Source: Pseudarthrobacter sulfonivorans (GTDB lineage Bacteria; Actinomycetota; Actinomycetes; Actinomycetales; Micrococcaceae). Taken from it: DNA of 64,000 bases. Location of the stretch: positions 1 to 64,000 of the forward strand of contig NZ_JANFCZ010000005.1 of the NCBI RefSeq assembly GCF_024391045.1. Reading direction: 5' to 3'. The position numbers were made by a program, and so were the translations under genes. Positions within the stretch are counted from its first letter, which is position 1. Each line of letters opens with the position of its first letter. Shown piece after piece: positions 17,463 to 25,453 of this stretch. Below the pieces are notes generated by a model. That model was given only the letters and a program-made list of their open reading frames with translations. It did no database searches and had not been told where the DNA came from.

Positions 17463-17786
17463 ATGTCGTGGGTAATCCTCATTCTTTCGGGGTCGCTGGA
17501 GGCCGTGTGGGCCGCCGCCCTGCACCGGACCTTTGAATCAGCCGGCCGGCGCCGCATCGCACCCGCCCTCCTCTTCCTGGTCTCCGTCCTGGCCAGCATG
17601 GCCGGGCTCGCCATCGCCATGCAGTCCATTCCCACCGGGACCGCCTACGCCGTCTGGGTGGGTGTGGGCGTGGTGCTGACCTCCGCGTATGCGATGGTCA
17701 CCAAGGCAGAACGTCCGACGACGGCGCGCCTGCTGCTGCTGACCGGCATCGCCGCGTGCGTGGTGGGCCTGAAGGTGGTGGCGTAA
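17463..17786 (+). CDS. Small multidrug resistance protein, paired subunit 1 (guanidinium exporter type)
   Basis: 107 residues with four membrane helices. MSWVILILSGSLEAVWAAALHRT contains the essential membrane-embedded Glu of SMR proteins, and PTGTAYAVWVGVGVV is the family core motif. Paired SMR genes make dual-topology heterodimers. The guanidine-III riboswitch just upstream makes export of guanidinium the best guess. ATG at 17463 has AAAGGATC in front; longer frames run through the riboswitch. The stop overlaps the next start (TAATG). Confidence 0.92.
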   Translation: MSWVILILSGSLEAVWAAALHRTFESAGRRRIAPALLFLVSVLASMAGLAIAMQSIPTGTAYAVWVGVGVVLTSAYAMVTKAERPTTARLLLLTGIAACVVGLKVVA

Positions 17787-18148
17787 TGAACAAGCGTTCC
17801 GTTGCGTGGCTGTTTTTGCTGGTGTCCGCGGTGCTCGAAGCCGTCTGGGCCACCGCCCTCGGCTTGTCGAACGGCTTCACCCAGCTGCTGCCCACCATTG
17901 TCTTCGCCGTGACCTCCACGCTGAGCATGATCGGCCTGGGGCTCGCTATCCGCAGCATCCCGCTCGGCACCGCCTACGCCGTCTGGGTGGGGATCGGAGC
18001 TGCCTTGACGGTGGGCTGGGCCATGGCCACCGGCGTCGAACCCTTCAGCCTCCTGAAAGTGCTGTTCATCGCCGGGATCGTGGGGTGCGCGGCCGGGCTG
18101 AAGTCGCTGCCTGCCGACGCAAAGGTCCGTGAGGACCAGCCGGTTTAG
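17786..18148 (+). CDS. Small multidrug resistance protein, paired subunit 2 (guanidinium exporter type)
   Basis: 120 residues, four membrane helices. SAVLEAVWATALGLSNGFTQL closely follows the Gdx/SugE pattern (E-x-x-WA-x-x-L-x-x-S-x-GF), and PLGTAYAVWVGIGAALT is the second family motif. It shares one base with the upstream SMR stop, so the two subunits are made in step. Its C-terminal tail (LKSLPADAKVREDQPV) is longer than in its partner. Regulation should come from the same riboswitch. Confidence 0.92.
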   Translation: MNKRSVAWLFLLVSAVLEAVWATALGLSNGFTQLLPTIVFAVTSTLSMIGLGLAIRSIPLGTAYAVWVGIGAALTVGWAMATGVEPFSLLKVLFIAGIVGCAAGLKSLPADAKVREDQPV

Positions 18149-18157
18149 GCTTTTGCC

Positions 18158-18805
18158 ATGGACTCCCCCGAAATCACCGCGGCGCTGACCGCGCTGCGGC
18201 ACAGGCTCGCCGGCAACACGAACGGCGGGTCCGGCGGCCCTCGGACCCTGCTGGGTATCACCGGGGCCCCTGGCTCGGGCAAGTCCACCTTCGCCGCGCG
18301 CCTGCAGCGGGAGTTCGGCCCGGGCGTTGCCGTGGTGGTTCCGATGGACGGCTTCCACCTGGGCAACGCCATCATCGACGGCACACCGCTGCGGCAGCGC
18401 AAAGGAGCAATGGACACGTTCGACGTCGGCGGGTACCTCTCGCTGCTGCAGCGGCTGGTGCGGCGGGACGAGGCAGTGGTCTACGCCCCGGAGTTCCGGC
18501 GGACTCTGGACGAACCGGTGGCAGCGTCCATTGCCATCCCGGCCTCCGTGTCCCTGGTCATCACCGAGGGGAACTACCTGCTCGCAGACACGCCGCCGTG
18601 GAAGGACGTCCGGGCGCAGCTGGACGAGGTCTGGTTCATGGACACGCCGTCTGCGGTCAGGTTGGCCCAACTAGTGAACCGGCACGTGGAGTTCGGCATG
18701 GAGCGGAGCGCCGCGGAAGCCTGGGCCTCGGGCCCGGATGAGGCCAACGCCGTGCTGATCGAGGCCACCCGGGCGGGAGCGGACCGGATCATCCCCTGGG
18801 GCTAG
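18158..18805 (+). CDS. P-loop nucleoside/nucleotide kinase family protein
   Basis: 215 residues. GITGAPGSGKST is the Walker A motif near residue 35. VVPMDGFHLGNAIID and LRQRKGAMDTFDVGGYL are characteristic of the uridine kinase/pantothenate kinase-like group annotated as nucleoside/nucleotide kinases. ITEGNYLL lies at the Walker B position. The phosphate acceptor is not known. It begins 9 nt after the SMR stop with no clear ribosome site, so it may be read through from the SMR operon. Confidence 0.8.
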   Translation: MDSPEITAALTALRHRLAGNTNGGSGGPRTLLGITGAPGSGKSTFAARLQREFGPGVAVVVPMDGFHLGNAIIDGTPLRQRKGAMDTFDVGGYLSLLQRLVRRDEAVVYAPEFRRTLDEPVAASIAIPASVSLVITEGNYLLADTPPWKDVRAQLDEVWFMDTPSAVRLAQLVNRHVEFGMERSAAEAWASGPDEANAVLIEATRAGADRIIPWG

Positions 18806-18829
18806 GCCTCTCTCCGTCGACCAGCGAGA

Positions 18830-18862
18830 TCTCGGCGCTAAGCGGGCGCCGTAACGCCGAGA
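18830..18862. terminator. Hairpin after the kinase gene
   Basis: TCTCGGCG (18830-18837) and CGCCGAGA (18855-18862) pair perfectly around 17 nt, 25 nt after the kinase stop. No T tract follows. Confidence 0.5.
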
Positions 18863-18976
18863 CGTCGCCACTCGATGCGTGGGCCGGCCATAAAACCCAC
18901 ACAGAGCCCGGAATACCATTGACGGGCACGGGGTTCTTGGCTGGGACAGCCTTTTCTCAACGAACGGAGCGCGCTC

Positions 18977-19978
18977 ATGACTGCATCAGCACCATCGGTA
19001 CACCTCGGGGACGGCCTCACTGTCAGCCCCCTCGGCTTCGGCGGAATGGCCCTCACGCCGGTGTACGGCGACGTTGACCCGGACGATGCCCTTAAGACCC
19101 TGCACCATGCGGTGGATGCCGGCATCAGCTTCATTGACACGGCGGACATCTATGGCGGAGGCAGCAACGAGGAACTCATCGCGAAGGTGTTGAAGGACCG
19201 GCGGCAGGAGGTTCAGCTGGCCACCAAGTTCTCCCTCGTGGGCACGCCCACCACCGGCTACACCGACGTCCGCGGGGATGCGGCGTATGTCCGGCAGGCA
19301 GTGGACGCCAGCCTGAAGCGGCTGGGCACGGACGTGATCGACCTCTACTACATGCACCGCCGTGACCTCCGCGTTCCGATTGTGGAAACCGTGGAGGCCA
19401 TGGCGGGGCTTGTGCAGCAGGGCAAGGTCAAACACCTTGGCCTGTCTGAGGTGACCGCGCAGGAGCTTGCCGAAGCCCACGCGGTACATCCGATCGCCGC
19501 AGTCCAAAGCGAGTGGTCCATTTGGAGCCGCGATGTGGAACGCAACGTTGTTCCCGCCGCCGCCGGACTGGGCGTTGGTTTTGTGCCGTATTCGCCGCTG
19601 GGCCGGGGATTCCTCACCGGCACCGTGGACGCGTCCAGCCTTGGTGCCGACGACTTCCGACGCCGGATCCCCCGATTCGCCGAAGACGCCGCCGCTGCCA
19701 ACCAGGCAGTGGTGGCCGCCGTCCAGGCCGTGGCCGCGGAGCTGTCCGCAACCCCGGCGCAGGTAGCCCTCGCCTGGCTTCTGGCCCAGGGCAAGCGGCT
19801 GGGCCTGCCCGTGGTCCCCATCCCCGGCACGCGCAAAACGCAACGGATCGACGAAAACCTGGGTGCCTTGTCCCTGGTCCTTACCCCGGCGCAACTGAAC
19901 GCACTGGACGAGGCTGCGGACGCCGTCGTCGGCTCCCGTTCCGCGGATCCCACGTGGGTGTCCGAGGGCCGCGAATAG
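18977..19978 (+). CDS. Aldo/keto reductase
   Basis: A 333-residue (beta/alpha)8 NADPH-dependent reductase. SFIDTADIYGGGSNEELI carries the catalytic Asp and Tyr, VQLATKFSLVG the Lys, and DLYYMHRRD the His. The C-terminal half has VPIPGTRKTQRIDENLGAL, the 2'-phosphate site of NADPH. This is the AKR group of YajO/auxin-induced-protein-like enzymes, and the substrate is not predictable. The ATG has GGAG upstream. Confidence 0.9.
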   Translation: MTASAPSVHLGDGLTVSPLGFGGMALTPVYGDVDPDDALKTLHHAVDAGISFIDTADIYGGGSNEELIAKVLKDRRQEVQLATKFSLVGTPTTGYTDVRGDAAYVRQAVDASLKRLGTDVIDLYYMHRRDLRVPIVETVEAMAGLVQQGKVKHLGLSEVTAQELAEAHAVHPIAAVQSEWSIWSRDVERNVVPAAAGLGVGFVPYSPLGRGFLTGTVDASSLGADDFRRRIPRFAEDAAAANQAVVAAVQAVAAELSATPAQVALAWLLAQGKRLGLPVVPIPGTRKTQRIDENLGALSLVLTPAQLNALDEAADAVVGSRSADPTWVSEGRE

Positions 19979-20020
19979 CCAGCACCGTGAATAAACAGCA
20001 GCGTGAATAAACTGGGGCGC

Positions 20021-20671
20021 ATGGAAACCCTCATTCATGACCTGCAGGACATCTCCATCCGCCGGATTTCGGTCAGCGAGATGGACAACAACGTGTATCT
20101 GCTGACCGCGAAGCAGTCGGGCGCGCAGCTGCTGATTGATGCCGCGGACAACCTTCCGGCCATCCGGGGGCTGCTGCGGGACGCAAACCTGGACACCGCC
20201 GCAACACCCCGCCTTGCCCTGATCGCCACCACCCACCAGCACTGGGACCACGTCCGGGCGCTGGAGGAACTGGTGGCCGCCACCGGCTCACGCACTGCTG
20301 CCGGCGTGGATGACGCCGCGGCACTGCCTGTGAAGGTGGACGTGCTGCTGAACCACGGCGACGTCGGCAACTTCGACGGTTTCGACGTGACCGCAGTGCA
20401 CCTGCGCGGCCACACGCCGGGTTCCATCGCGTTTGTCTACCGGGACCCGGCCGGGCCCGCCCACATCTTTTCCGGGGATTCGCTCTTCCCCGGCGGTGTG
20501 GGCAACACCCAGAAAGATCCCGAGCGGTTCAACCAGCTGATTAATGACGTCAGCGAGCGGCTGTTCGATGCCTACCCGGATGACACGGTGGTGCACCCGG
20601 GCCACGGCAAGCCCACCACCCTCGGCGCGGAACGCCCGCACCTGGAAGAGTGGCGCGCCCGCGGCTGGTAG
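20021..20671 (+). CDS. Metallo-beta-lactamase fold hydrolase
   Basis: 216 residues. THQHWDH is the HxHxDH zinc motif near residue 70. HLRGHTPGSIAFVY and IFSGDSLFPGGVGNT provide the later His and Asp ligands, and HPGHGKPTTLG the last His. The glyoxalase II-like pattern suggests a thioester or lactone hydrolase. ATG at 20021 (after GGGG) is preferred over an upstream GTG. It ends in front of a long palindrome. Confidence 0.85.
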   Translation: METLIHDLQDISIRRISVSEMDNNVYLLTAKQSGAQLLIDAADNLPAIRGLLRDANLDTAATPRLALIATTHQHWDHVRALEELVAATGSRTAAGVDDAAALPVKVDVLLNHGDVGNFDGFDVTAVHLRGHTPGSIAFVYRDPAGPAHIFSGDSLFPGGVGNTQKDPERFNQLINDVSERLFDAYPDDTVVHPGHGKPTTLGAERPHLEEWRARGW

Positions 20672-20689
20672 GCAGGCTTAACAACCAAT

Positions 20690-20745
20690 CGAGTGCTCCG
20701 TAACCGCCGTTTAGAAGGGTCATAACGGCAGTTACGGAGCACTCG
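20690..20745. terminator. Long palindrome between convergent MBL and helicase genes
   Basis: The arms 20690-20711 (starting CGAGTGCTCCGTAAC) and 20724-20745 pair over 22 positions with one mismatch around a 12-nt loop, and pairing can extend weakly on both sides. It lies between the ends of two convergent genes. The length exceeds that of a usual terminator. Confidence 0.7.
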
Positions 20746-20817
20746 GTGGCGTTTAAGTTGGGCCCACGCCGGCAGGGTTCCCTGGCCGGGCTTGCGAGGT
20801 TTGGGAGCCGGTGGGGA

Positions 20818-22764
20818 TTAGCGGCTGCGGCGTTCGTTCGAAGCCGGAGCCGACGCGCGGCGGGGACCGCTGCGGGCCAGACGGCCTTCACCGGAACGGC
20901 CGTTGCCGCCGTAGGAGCCACCCGAAGTACCGCCGGTGGTCGAAGACCAGACAGCCTTGTTGCCGCCGGTTGCGCCCGCACCGGCAGAGCGCTGTCCGCC
21001 ACCGGTCCGGGCACCCGTACCCGCGCCGGCACCTGCTGTGCGTGCGCCGGCTGCGCGCTGGCCCGTTGCCGGACGGCCGTTACGCTGTCCGCCGGAAGAC
21101 GCCGGGCGGCCGGAGGAAGCCGGACGTCCGGTGCCGCCGCGAGGAGCATCGCTGCGGGTTACGCGTGAATCCGTGCGGCCATCAGCGCTGCGTCCGTCTG
21201 AACCGCGGCCAGCCGATGCACGGCCACCTGCTGCGGGAACGTCGTTGCGATGGGTGGAGGCAGCGGTGCCGCGGCCCCTGGCGTTGCGTCGTGCAGCAGC
21301 TGCTGCAATGGCGCGGTCCTCGTTCTGCTCAGCTACGCGATCGAATGCTGCCCGCGCCTCGGTGCGGCCTTCGTAAGCCACGGCGCGGCGTTCTGCACGG
21401 GGCAGGTCGGTGCGGGGAGCCTCGGTGGAAACACGTCCGCGGCCACCGCGTCCACCACGGCCACCCGCGGTGGGTGCAGCCTGGCCACTGCGGCGGGCGC
21501 GCTTGCGCTCCGCGTTGGCTCCGGTGGAGGTGCCGCCGCCCTGCTGCTTGGCCTTGGTAGCCAGCAGTGCCGCACGGGTGCGGGGATCGATCTTGTCGGC
21601 CATTTCGCCCACGAGTTCAGCAACCAGCGGGGAGTTGGCCGTGACGCGCTCGAAGTTGACCTCGACGCCGGCAGCCTTCATCAGCTTCTTGACGTCGGAC
21701 TGCTGCTCCGGGAGGGTCAGCGTGACAACGGTGCCGTCCGAACCCGCACGGGCCGTACGGCCTGAGCGGTGCAGGTATGCCTTGTGCTCTGTGGGCGGGT
21801 CAACGTGGATGACCAGTTCGACGTCGTCCACGTGGACGCCGCGGGCCGCGACGTCGGTGGCCACCAGGACGCGCACGTCACCGGAGGAGAACTCGGCGAG
21901 GTTGCGGTCACGGGCGTTCTGCGAGAGGTTGCCGTGCAGGTCGACGGCGGGGATCCCGGCGTCGGTCAGGGTCTTGGCGAGCTTGCGGGCGTGGTGCTTG
22001 GTCCGCATGAAAAGTACGCGGCGGCCGGCACCGGAGGCGAGCTCGACGATCAGCTGCTTCTTGACAGTCTGGTCGTTGACAACCAGCACGTGGTGTTCCA
22101 TGGTGGTCACCGCGGCCTGCGGATCGTCCACGGAGTGGGTCAGCGGGTTGGACAGGTAGCGCTGGACGATCTTGTCCACGCCGTTGTCCAAGGTAGCGGA
22201 GAACAGCAGGCGCTGGCCCTGGCTGGGGGTCATGTCCATAAGCTTCTTGACCACGGGCAGGAAGCCGAGGTCGGCCATGTGGTCGGCCTCGTCCAGGATG
22301 GTGACCTCTACGCCTTCGAGGGTCAGGATGCGCTGGCGGATCAGGTCCTCCAGGCGGCCGGGGCAGGCGATGACAATGTCGACGCCGGCGCGCAGGGCCT
22401 TTTCCTGGCGGGCCTGGGAGATGCCGCCGTAGATCACGGTGGTGTTCAGGCCCATGGCCTTGGCCATCGGCTCGATGGTGGCATTGATCTGGGTTGCCAG
22501 CTCGCGGGTCGGTGCGAGGACCAGGCCCATGGGGCGGCCGGGCTTGCGGAAGTGCTTGGCTTCCCGCTCAGCGAGTCTTGCTACAAGCGGGATGGCGAAA
22601 GCGATGGTCTTGCCGGAGCCGGTGCGGCCGCGGCCCAGGACGTCGCGTCCGGCCAGGGTGTCCGGGAGGGTCTTGACCTGGATGGGGAAAGGCTCAACGA
22701 TTCCCTGGGCTGTGAGGGTCTCGGCAAGTTCTTTGGGCGTGCCGAGGGCAGCAAAAGTAGTCAT
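20818..22764 (-). CDS. DEAD-box RNA helicase with basic Arg/Gly-rich tail
   Basis: 648 residues. The Q motif is near residue 25 (EPFPIQVKTLP). Motif I is GRTGSGKT, Ia PTREL, II DEAD, III SAT and VI HRSGRTARAG. After about residue 400 comes a long Arg/Gly/Ala-rich, low-complexity tail that probably binds RNA or rRNA, as in CsdA/DeaD and Arthrobacter RhlE-like proteins. It likely acts in ribosome assembly or mRNA turnover, often at low temperature. Its 5' region contains an intrinsic terminator inside a short leader ORF, so expression is probably controlled by attenuation. No strong ribosome site precedes the ATG. Confidence 0.93.
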   Translation of the reverse strand: MTTFAALGTPKELAETLTAQGIVEPFPIQVKTLPDTLAGRDVLGRGRTGSGKTIAFAIPLVARLAEREAKHFRKPGRPMGLVLAPTRELATQINATIEPMAKAMGLNTTVIYGGISQARQEKALRAGVDIVIACPGRLEDLIRQRILTLEGVEVTILDEADHMADLGFLPVVKKLMDMTPSQGQRLLFSATLDNGVDKIVQRYLSNPLTHSVDDPQAAVTTMEHHVLVVNDQTVKKQLIVELASGAGRRVLFMRTKHHARKLAKTLTDAGIPAVDLHGNLSQNARDRNLAEFSSGDVRVLVATDVAARGVHVDDVELVIHVDPPTEHKAYLHRSGRTARAGSDGTVVTLTLPEQQSDVKKLMKAAGVEVNFERVTANSPLVAELVGEMADKIDPRTRAALLATKAKQQGGGTSTGANAERKRARRSGQAAPTAGGRGGRGGRGRVSTEAPRTDLPRAERRAVAYEGRTEARAAFDRVAEQNEDRAIAAAAARRNARGRGTAASTHRNDVPAAGGRASAGRGSDGRSADGRTDSRVTRSDAPRGGTGRPASSGRPASSGGQRNGRPATGQRAAGARTAGAGAGTGARTGGGQRSAGAGATGGNKAVWSSTTGGTSGGSYGGNGRSGEGRLARSGPRRASAPASNERRSR

Positions 22765-22929
22765 AGATTCAAGGTCTTTCAGGCGGTATCCGTGCGGATA
22801 TCGGCCCCCGATGCCGGTTGGCTCAAGGGTTTCGCCGAAGAAAAGTCAGGTGATCAACCGGGCTGCTGCCCAATTCAGGGCGGCGGCTGGGACCAAATGG
22901 AACGCGTTCATCGACGCAGGATGTGCCTC

Positions 22930-22998
22930 TCACATGAAAAAACCCGCTTCCCAACGTTTGGGACTCCAACCAAGGAGCAAGCGGGCATCACTGCACAT
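22930..22998 (-). CDS. 22-residue leader peptide upstream of the DEAD-box helicase gene
   Basis: An ATG at 22998 with AGGGGA four to six nt upstream opens a 22-codon frame ending in TGA at 22930. It starts MCSDARLLLGW and ends WEAGFFM. The coding sequence spans an entire intrinsic terminator hairpin, whose T tract encodes the two Phe. This is the layout of a translation-sensing attenuator. It lies 165 nt before the helicase start. Real translation is inferred from the ribosome site and the overlap, not proven. Confidence 0.6.
   Translation of the reverse strand: MCSDARLLLGWSPKRWEAGFFM
22937..22985 (-). terminator. Intrinsic terminator (attenuator) in the helicase 5' region
   Basis: On the minus strand CCCGCTT (22985-22979) pairs with AAGCGGG (22949-22943) and is followed by six T (22942-22937). 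Inside are two small hairpins, CTCC...GGAG and CCCAA...TTGGG. This is the clearest hairpin-plus-T-tract terminator in the window, and it lies upstream of a gene rather than downstream of one. Confidence 0.8.
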
Positions 22999-23065
22999 CA
23001 AGTCCCCTAAGCGTACCACCCCGCGGCCCGCAGCCCCGATTCCTGACCCTCCCCCGCCCCATGTA

Positions 23066-23115
23066 GGTCGCAGCACATGTCGGTTTGAGGCCTCATAACA
23101 GCATCTGCTGCGACC
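23066..23115. repeat. 50-nt palindromic element
   Basis: GGTCGCAGCA (23066-23075) and TGCTGCGACC (23106-23115) are perfect 10-bp arms. Inside, TGAGGCCTCA is a perfect palindrome flanked by further partial symmetry (ATG...CAT). It lies in the 430-bp region between the divergent helicase and methyltransferase genes. Confidence 0.6.
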
Positions 23116-23197
23116 CAGTTGGGTGGGGATCGCGGTGGGGAAGGGACGCGCAGACGGGACCGTTGCCTTCGAAGCCGCGCCGGGGCAGGCTTGAGGC

Positions 23198-23920
23198 ATG
23201 ACTGAACAGGGCGGGGACCACCAGCACGGAACGCACGACGGCGACACTCACCAGGGGGATCAGCGGCAGCAAAGCGCGGCCGAAGCCTGGGACGAAAAAT
23301 ACGGCAGCAAGCCACAGATCTGGAGCGGCAAACCCAACGCCCAGCTGGTCCGGGAAGGTGCGGGGCTGCGGCCCGGCAAGGCACTGGACCTCGGTTGCGG
23401 CGAAGGTGCCGACGCCATCTGGCTCGCGCAGCACGGCTGGACGGTCACCGCCGTCGACGTGTCCGCCGTCGCACTGGAACGCGCGGCCAGGCACGAAAAA
23501 GACGCCTTGGACCGCGCCAGTGTGCACGCCGGCCCGGGCGCCATCGCCAGCCGCATCCACTGGGAACAGTGCGACCTGGACGAGTGGCAGCCGGCGGAGG
23601 CTTACGATCTTGTGTCGTCCCATTTCCTGCATGGTCCCCAGCTGGTGTGGCAGGGCCCGCTGCGGACCGCGGCTGCCGCGGTCAAGCCCGGCGGCACGCT
23701 GCTGATTGTGGGCCACCACCCCCACCGCCTGCCGCCGTGGGGAAACCACACCAACCCGGACATGTTCTACACCCCGGAGCAGCTCGTGCAGGAACTGGGC
23801 ATCGAATCCCCGGGCTGGCAGGTGGAGGTAAGTACCACGCGGGAACGGCCTGCCACGGGTCCGGACGGTGAGGAAGCCGTCATCTCCGATACCGTGCTCC
23901 GGGCCACCCGCCTCCTCTGA
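23198..23920 (+). CDS. Class I SAM-dependent methyltransferase
   Basis: 240 residues. A His/Asp/Gln-rich N-terminal stretch (about 25 residues) precedes a Rossmann-type domain with motif I LDLGCGEGADAIWLA, motif II VTAVDVS and motif IV EQCDLDEW. The organisation resembles TehB/thiopurine-type methyltransferases that act on small molecules. HHPHRLPPWG near the C-terminus is unusual and could bind metal. The His-rich leader (DHQHGTHDGDTHQGD) is likewise metal-like, but that is speculation. Confidence 0.82.
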   Translation: MTEQGGDHQHGTHDGDTHQGDQRQQSAAEAWDEKYGSKPQIWSGKPNAQLVREGAGLRPGKALDLGCGEGADAIWLAQHGWTVTAVDVSAVALERAARHEKDALDRASVHAGPGAIASRIHWEQCDLDEWQPAEAYDLVSSHFLHGPQLVWQGPLRTAAAAVKPGGTLLIVGHHPHRLPPWGNHTNPDMFYTPEQLVQELGIESPGWQVEVSTTRERPATGPDGEEAVISDTVLRATRLL

Positions 23921-23932
23921 GTTTTTGTCCGG
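23919..23932 (+). repeat. Half copy of the dispersed terminator repeat
   Basis: GAGTTTTTGTCC follows directly on, and overlaps, the TGA of the methyltransferase gene, exactly as in copy A of the 62-63 nt element. No matching right arm follows. It lies in the 20-bp gap before the convergent MFS gene end. Confidence 0.45.
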
Positions 23933-23940
23933 CAGGAGGG

Positions 23941-25350
23941 TTAGCGGGCGACGCGCGGGGCTACGGCCACCGCGGCGACGGCGAGCACCGCGGTCAGGGC
24001 GAAGACCCCGGCGAACGATTCCGCCGTCGTCGTAAATGCCGCGAACACGATGCCCGTGGCGGCGAGGGCCAGCGCGCCGCCCAGCGAGTCCGCGATGGAC
24101 ATCGCCGAGCTGTTGAAGCCCTCATCCGCCTTCGTGGACAGCGCCAGCGTCATCACGCTCAGCCGGGGATAGAGCAGTCCCATGCCGCCGCCGGCGAAGA
24201 TCCAGGCGGCGATCGCGACGACGGCGGACCAGTGCAGTGCCGATGTCGCCAGCGTCAGGACGATGGCCAGCAGCACCAGCGCGGCACCCGTGCGCACCGC
24301 CGTGCGGTGGGGCAGCCGCGGGCCGAGCCTGCCCTGGACCGCGGCGGCACCGGCCCACGCGACAGCACCCGCGGTGAGGGCCAGCCCCGCGAACGTCGGC
24401 GCAAATGCATACCGGTCGATCAGCAGGTACGGCAGGTACACCTCCGCCCCGAAAAACGCCGAGCCCGCAAGGCCACGCGTCAGGATGACGCTCGGCAGGC
24501 CCCGCCGCGCGAGCAGTGTTCCCCGCGGCACGAGCGGGCGCACCGCAACCAGGGCAATCACGACGGCGGCCGCGGCCAGGAGCGCCGGTGCGGCGGAAAG
24601 TCCCGCGATGGTGACGTCCGCGGAGAGGTTCAGGCCCAGCACCGCGAGCGCTGCGAGCGCAGCCCAGGCAATCCGGCCCACCGCCCAGGGCGGCGGCGTT
24701 CCCTGTTCCGCCGGACGGTCAATGCCGCGGAGCACCGGAACAATCATCACCAGCGCGGGGACCACCAGGACCACAACGCCCAGGAAGACCCAGTGCCAGC
24801 TCAGGACCTGGGCCACCAGGCCGGCAGCGAACGGCCCCACCAGCGACGGAACCACCCACGCCGCGGAGAAGGCAGCAAAGATCCCCGGGTGCAGGGCCGC
24901 AGGGTAGACCCGGGCCACCACCACGTAGAGGGCCACTGTCAGGGCCCCGCCGCCAAGTCCCTGCACCAGGCGTCCGCTGACCAGCATCGGCATGGACACT
25001 GCGGTGCCCGCGATGATCAGGCCGAGCACAAACAACCCCACGGCGGCGTAGAGGGGCAGGGCCGGCCCCCGCCGGTCGGACCAGTTTCCGGCCGTCACCA
25101 TCCCGATCACCCCGGTGGCCAGCGGCCCGGCGAAAGCCAGTGCATACAGGCCGGCGCCGTCCAGTTCGCGGCTGACCACGGGCATGATGGTGGTCACCGC
25201 CAGCGATTCGAAGGCCGCCAGGAATACCAGGGCGCACGCGCCGATGGTCACCCACAGGTATGGCCGCTGCAGGATCCCGGCGGTGGTCCCTGTTGTAGGG
25301 AGGGTGGAATCGTGCACGGCACCAGCCTGATCAGTCGTTGTGCAGGCCAC
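23941..25350 (-). CDS. MFS transporter (drug-exporter type)
   Basis: 469 residues with about 14 hydrophobic segments. AGNWSDRRGP is the MFS loop 2-3 motif. GRLVQGLGGGALTVALYVVVARVYP follows the DHA-2 motif. It should be a proton-driven exporter, substrate unknown. Translation begins at GTG 25350 behind GGGAGGGGG; a shorter GTG start at 25317 is possible. Repeat copy B lies directly upstream. Confidence 0.85.
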   Translation of the reverse strand: MACTTTDQAGAVHDSTLPTTGTTAGILQRPYLWVTIGACALVFLAAFESLAVTTIMPVVSRELDGAGLYALAFAGPLATGVIGMVTAGNWSDRRGPALPLYAAVGLFVLGLIIAGTAVSMPMLVSGRLVQGLGGGALTVALYVVVARVYPAALHPGIFAAFSAAWVVPSLVGPFAAGLVAQVLSWHWVFLGVVVLVVPALVMIVPVLRGIDRPAEQGTPPPWAVGRIAWAALAALAVLGLNLSADVTIAGLSAAPALLAAAAVVIALVAVRPLVPRGTLLARRGLPSVILTRGLAGSAFFGAEVYLPYLLIDRYAFAPTFAGLALTAGAVAWAGAAAVQGRLGPRLPHRTAVRTGAALVLLAIVLTLATSALHWSAVVAIAAWIFAGGGMGLLYPRLSVMTLALSTKADEGFNSSAMSIADSLGGALALAATGIVFAAFTTTAESFAGVFALTAVLAVAAVAVAPRVAR

Positions 25351-25368
25351 CGTATCAGCCCCCTCCCC

Positions 25369-25431
25369 GAGTTATTGTCCAGGTAACCCTCTTTTTTGGC
25401 CGGAAAACCGGCATTATCTGGACAAAAACTC
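25369..25431 (-). repeat. Dispersed 63-nt palindromic terminator-like repeat, copy B
   Basis: GAGTTATTGTCCAGGTAA at the left and CATTATCTGGACAAAAACTC at the right form imperfect arms; the core contains GCCGG-AAAA-CCGGC. On the minus strand it follows the alpha/beta hydrolase stop by 22 nt. It has the same orientation as copies A and C. Confidence 0.75.
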
Positions 25432-25453
25432 CAAGGGTTGGGGTTGGTGTGGG

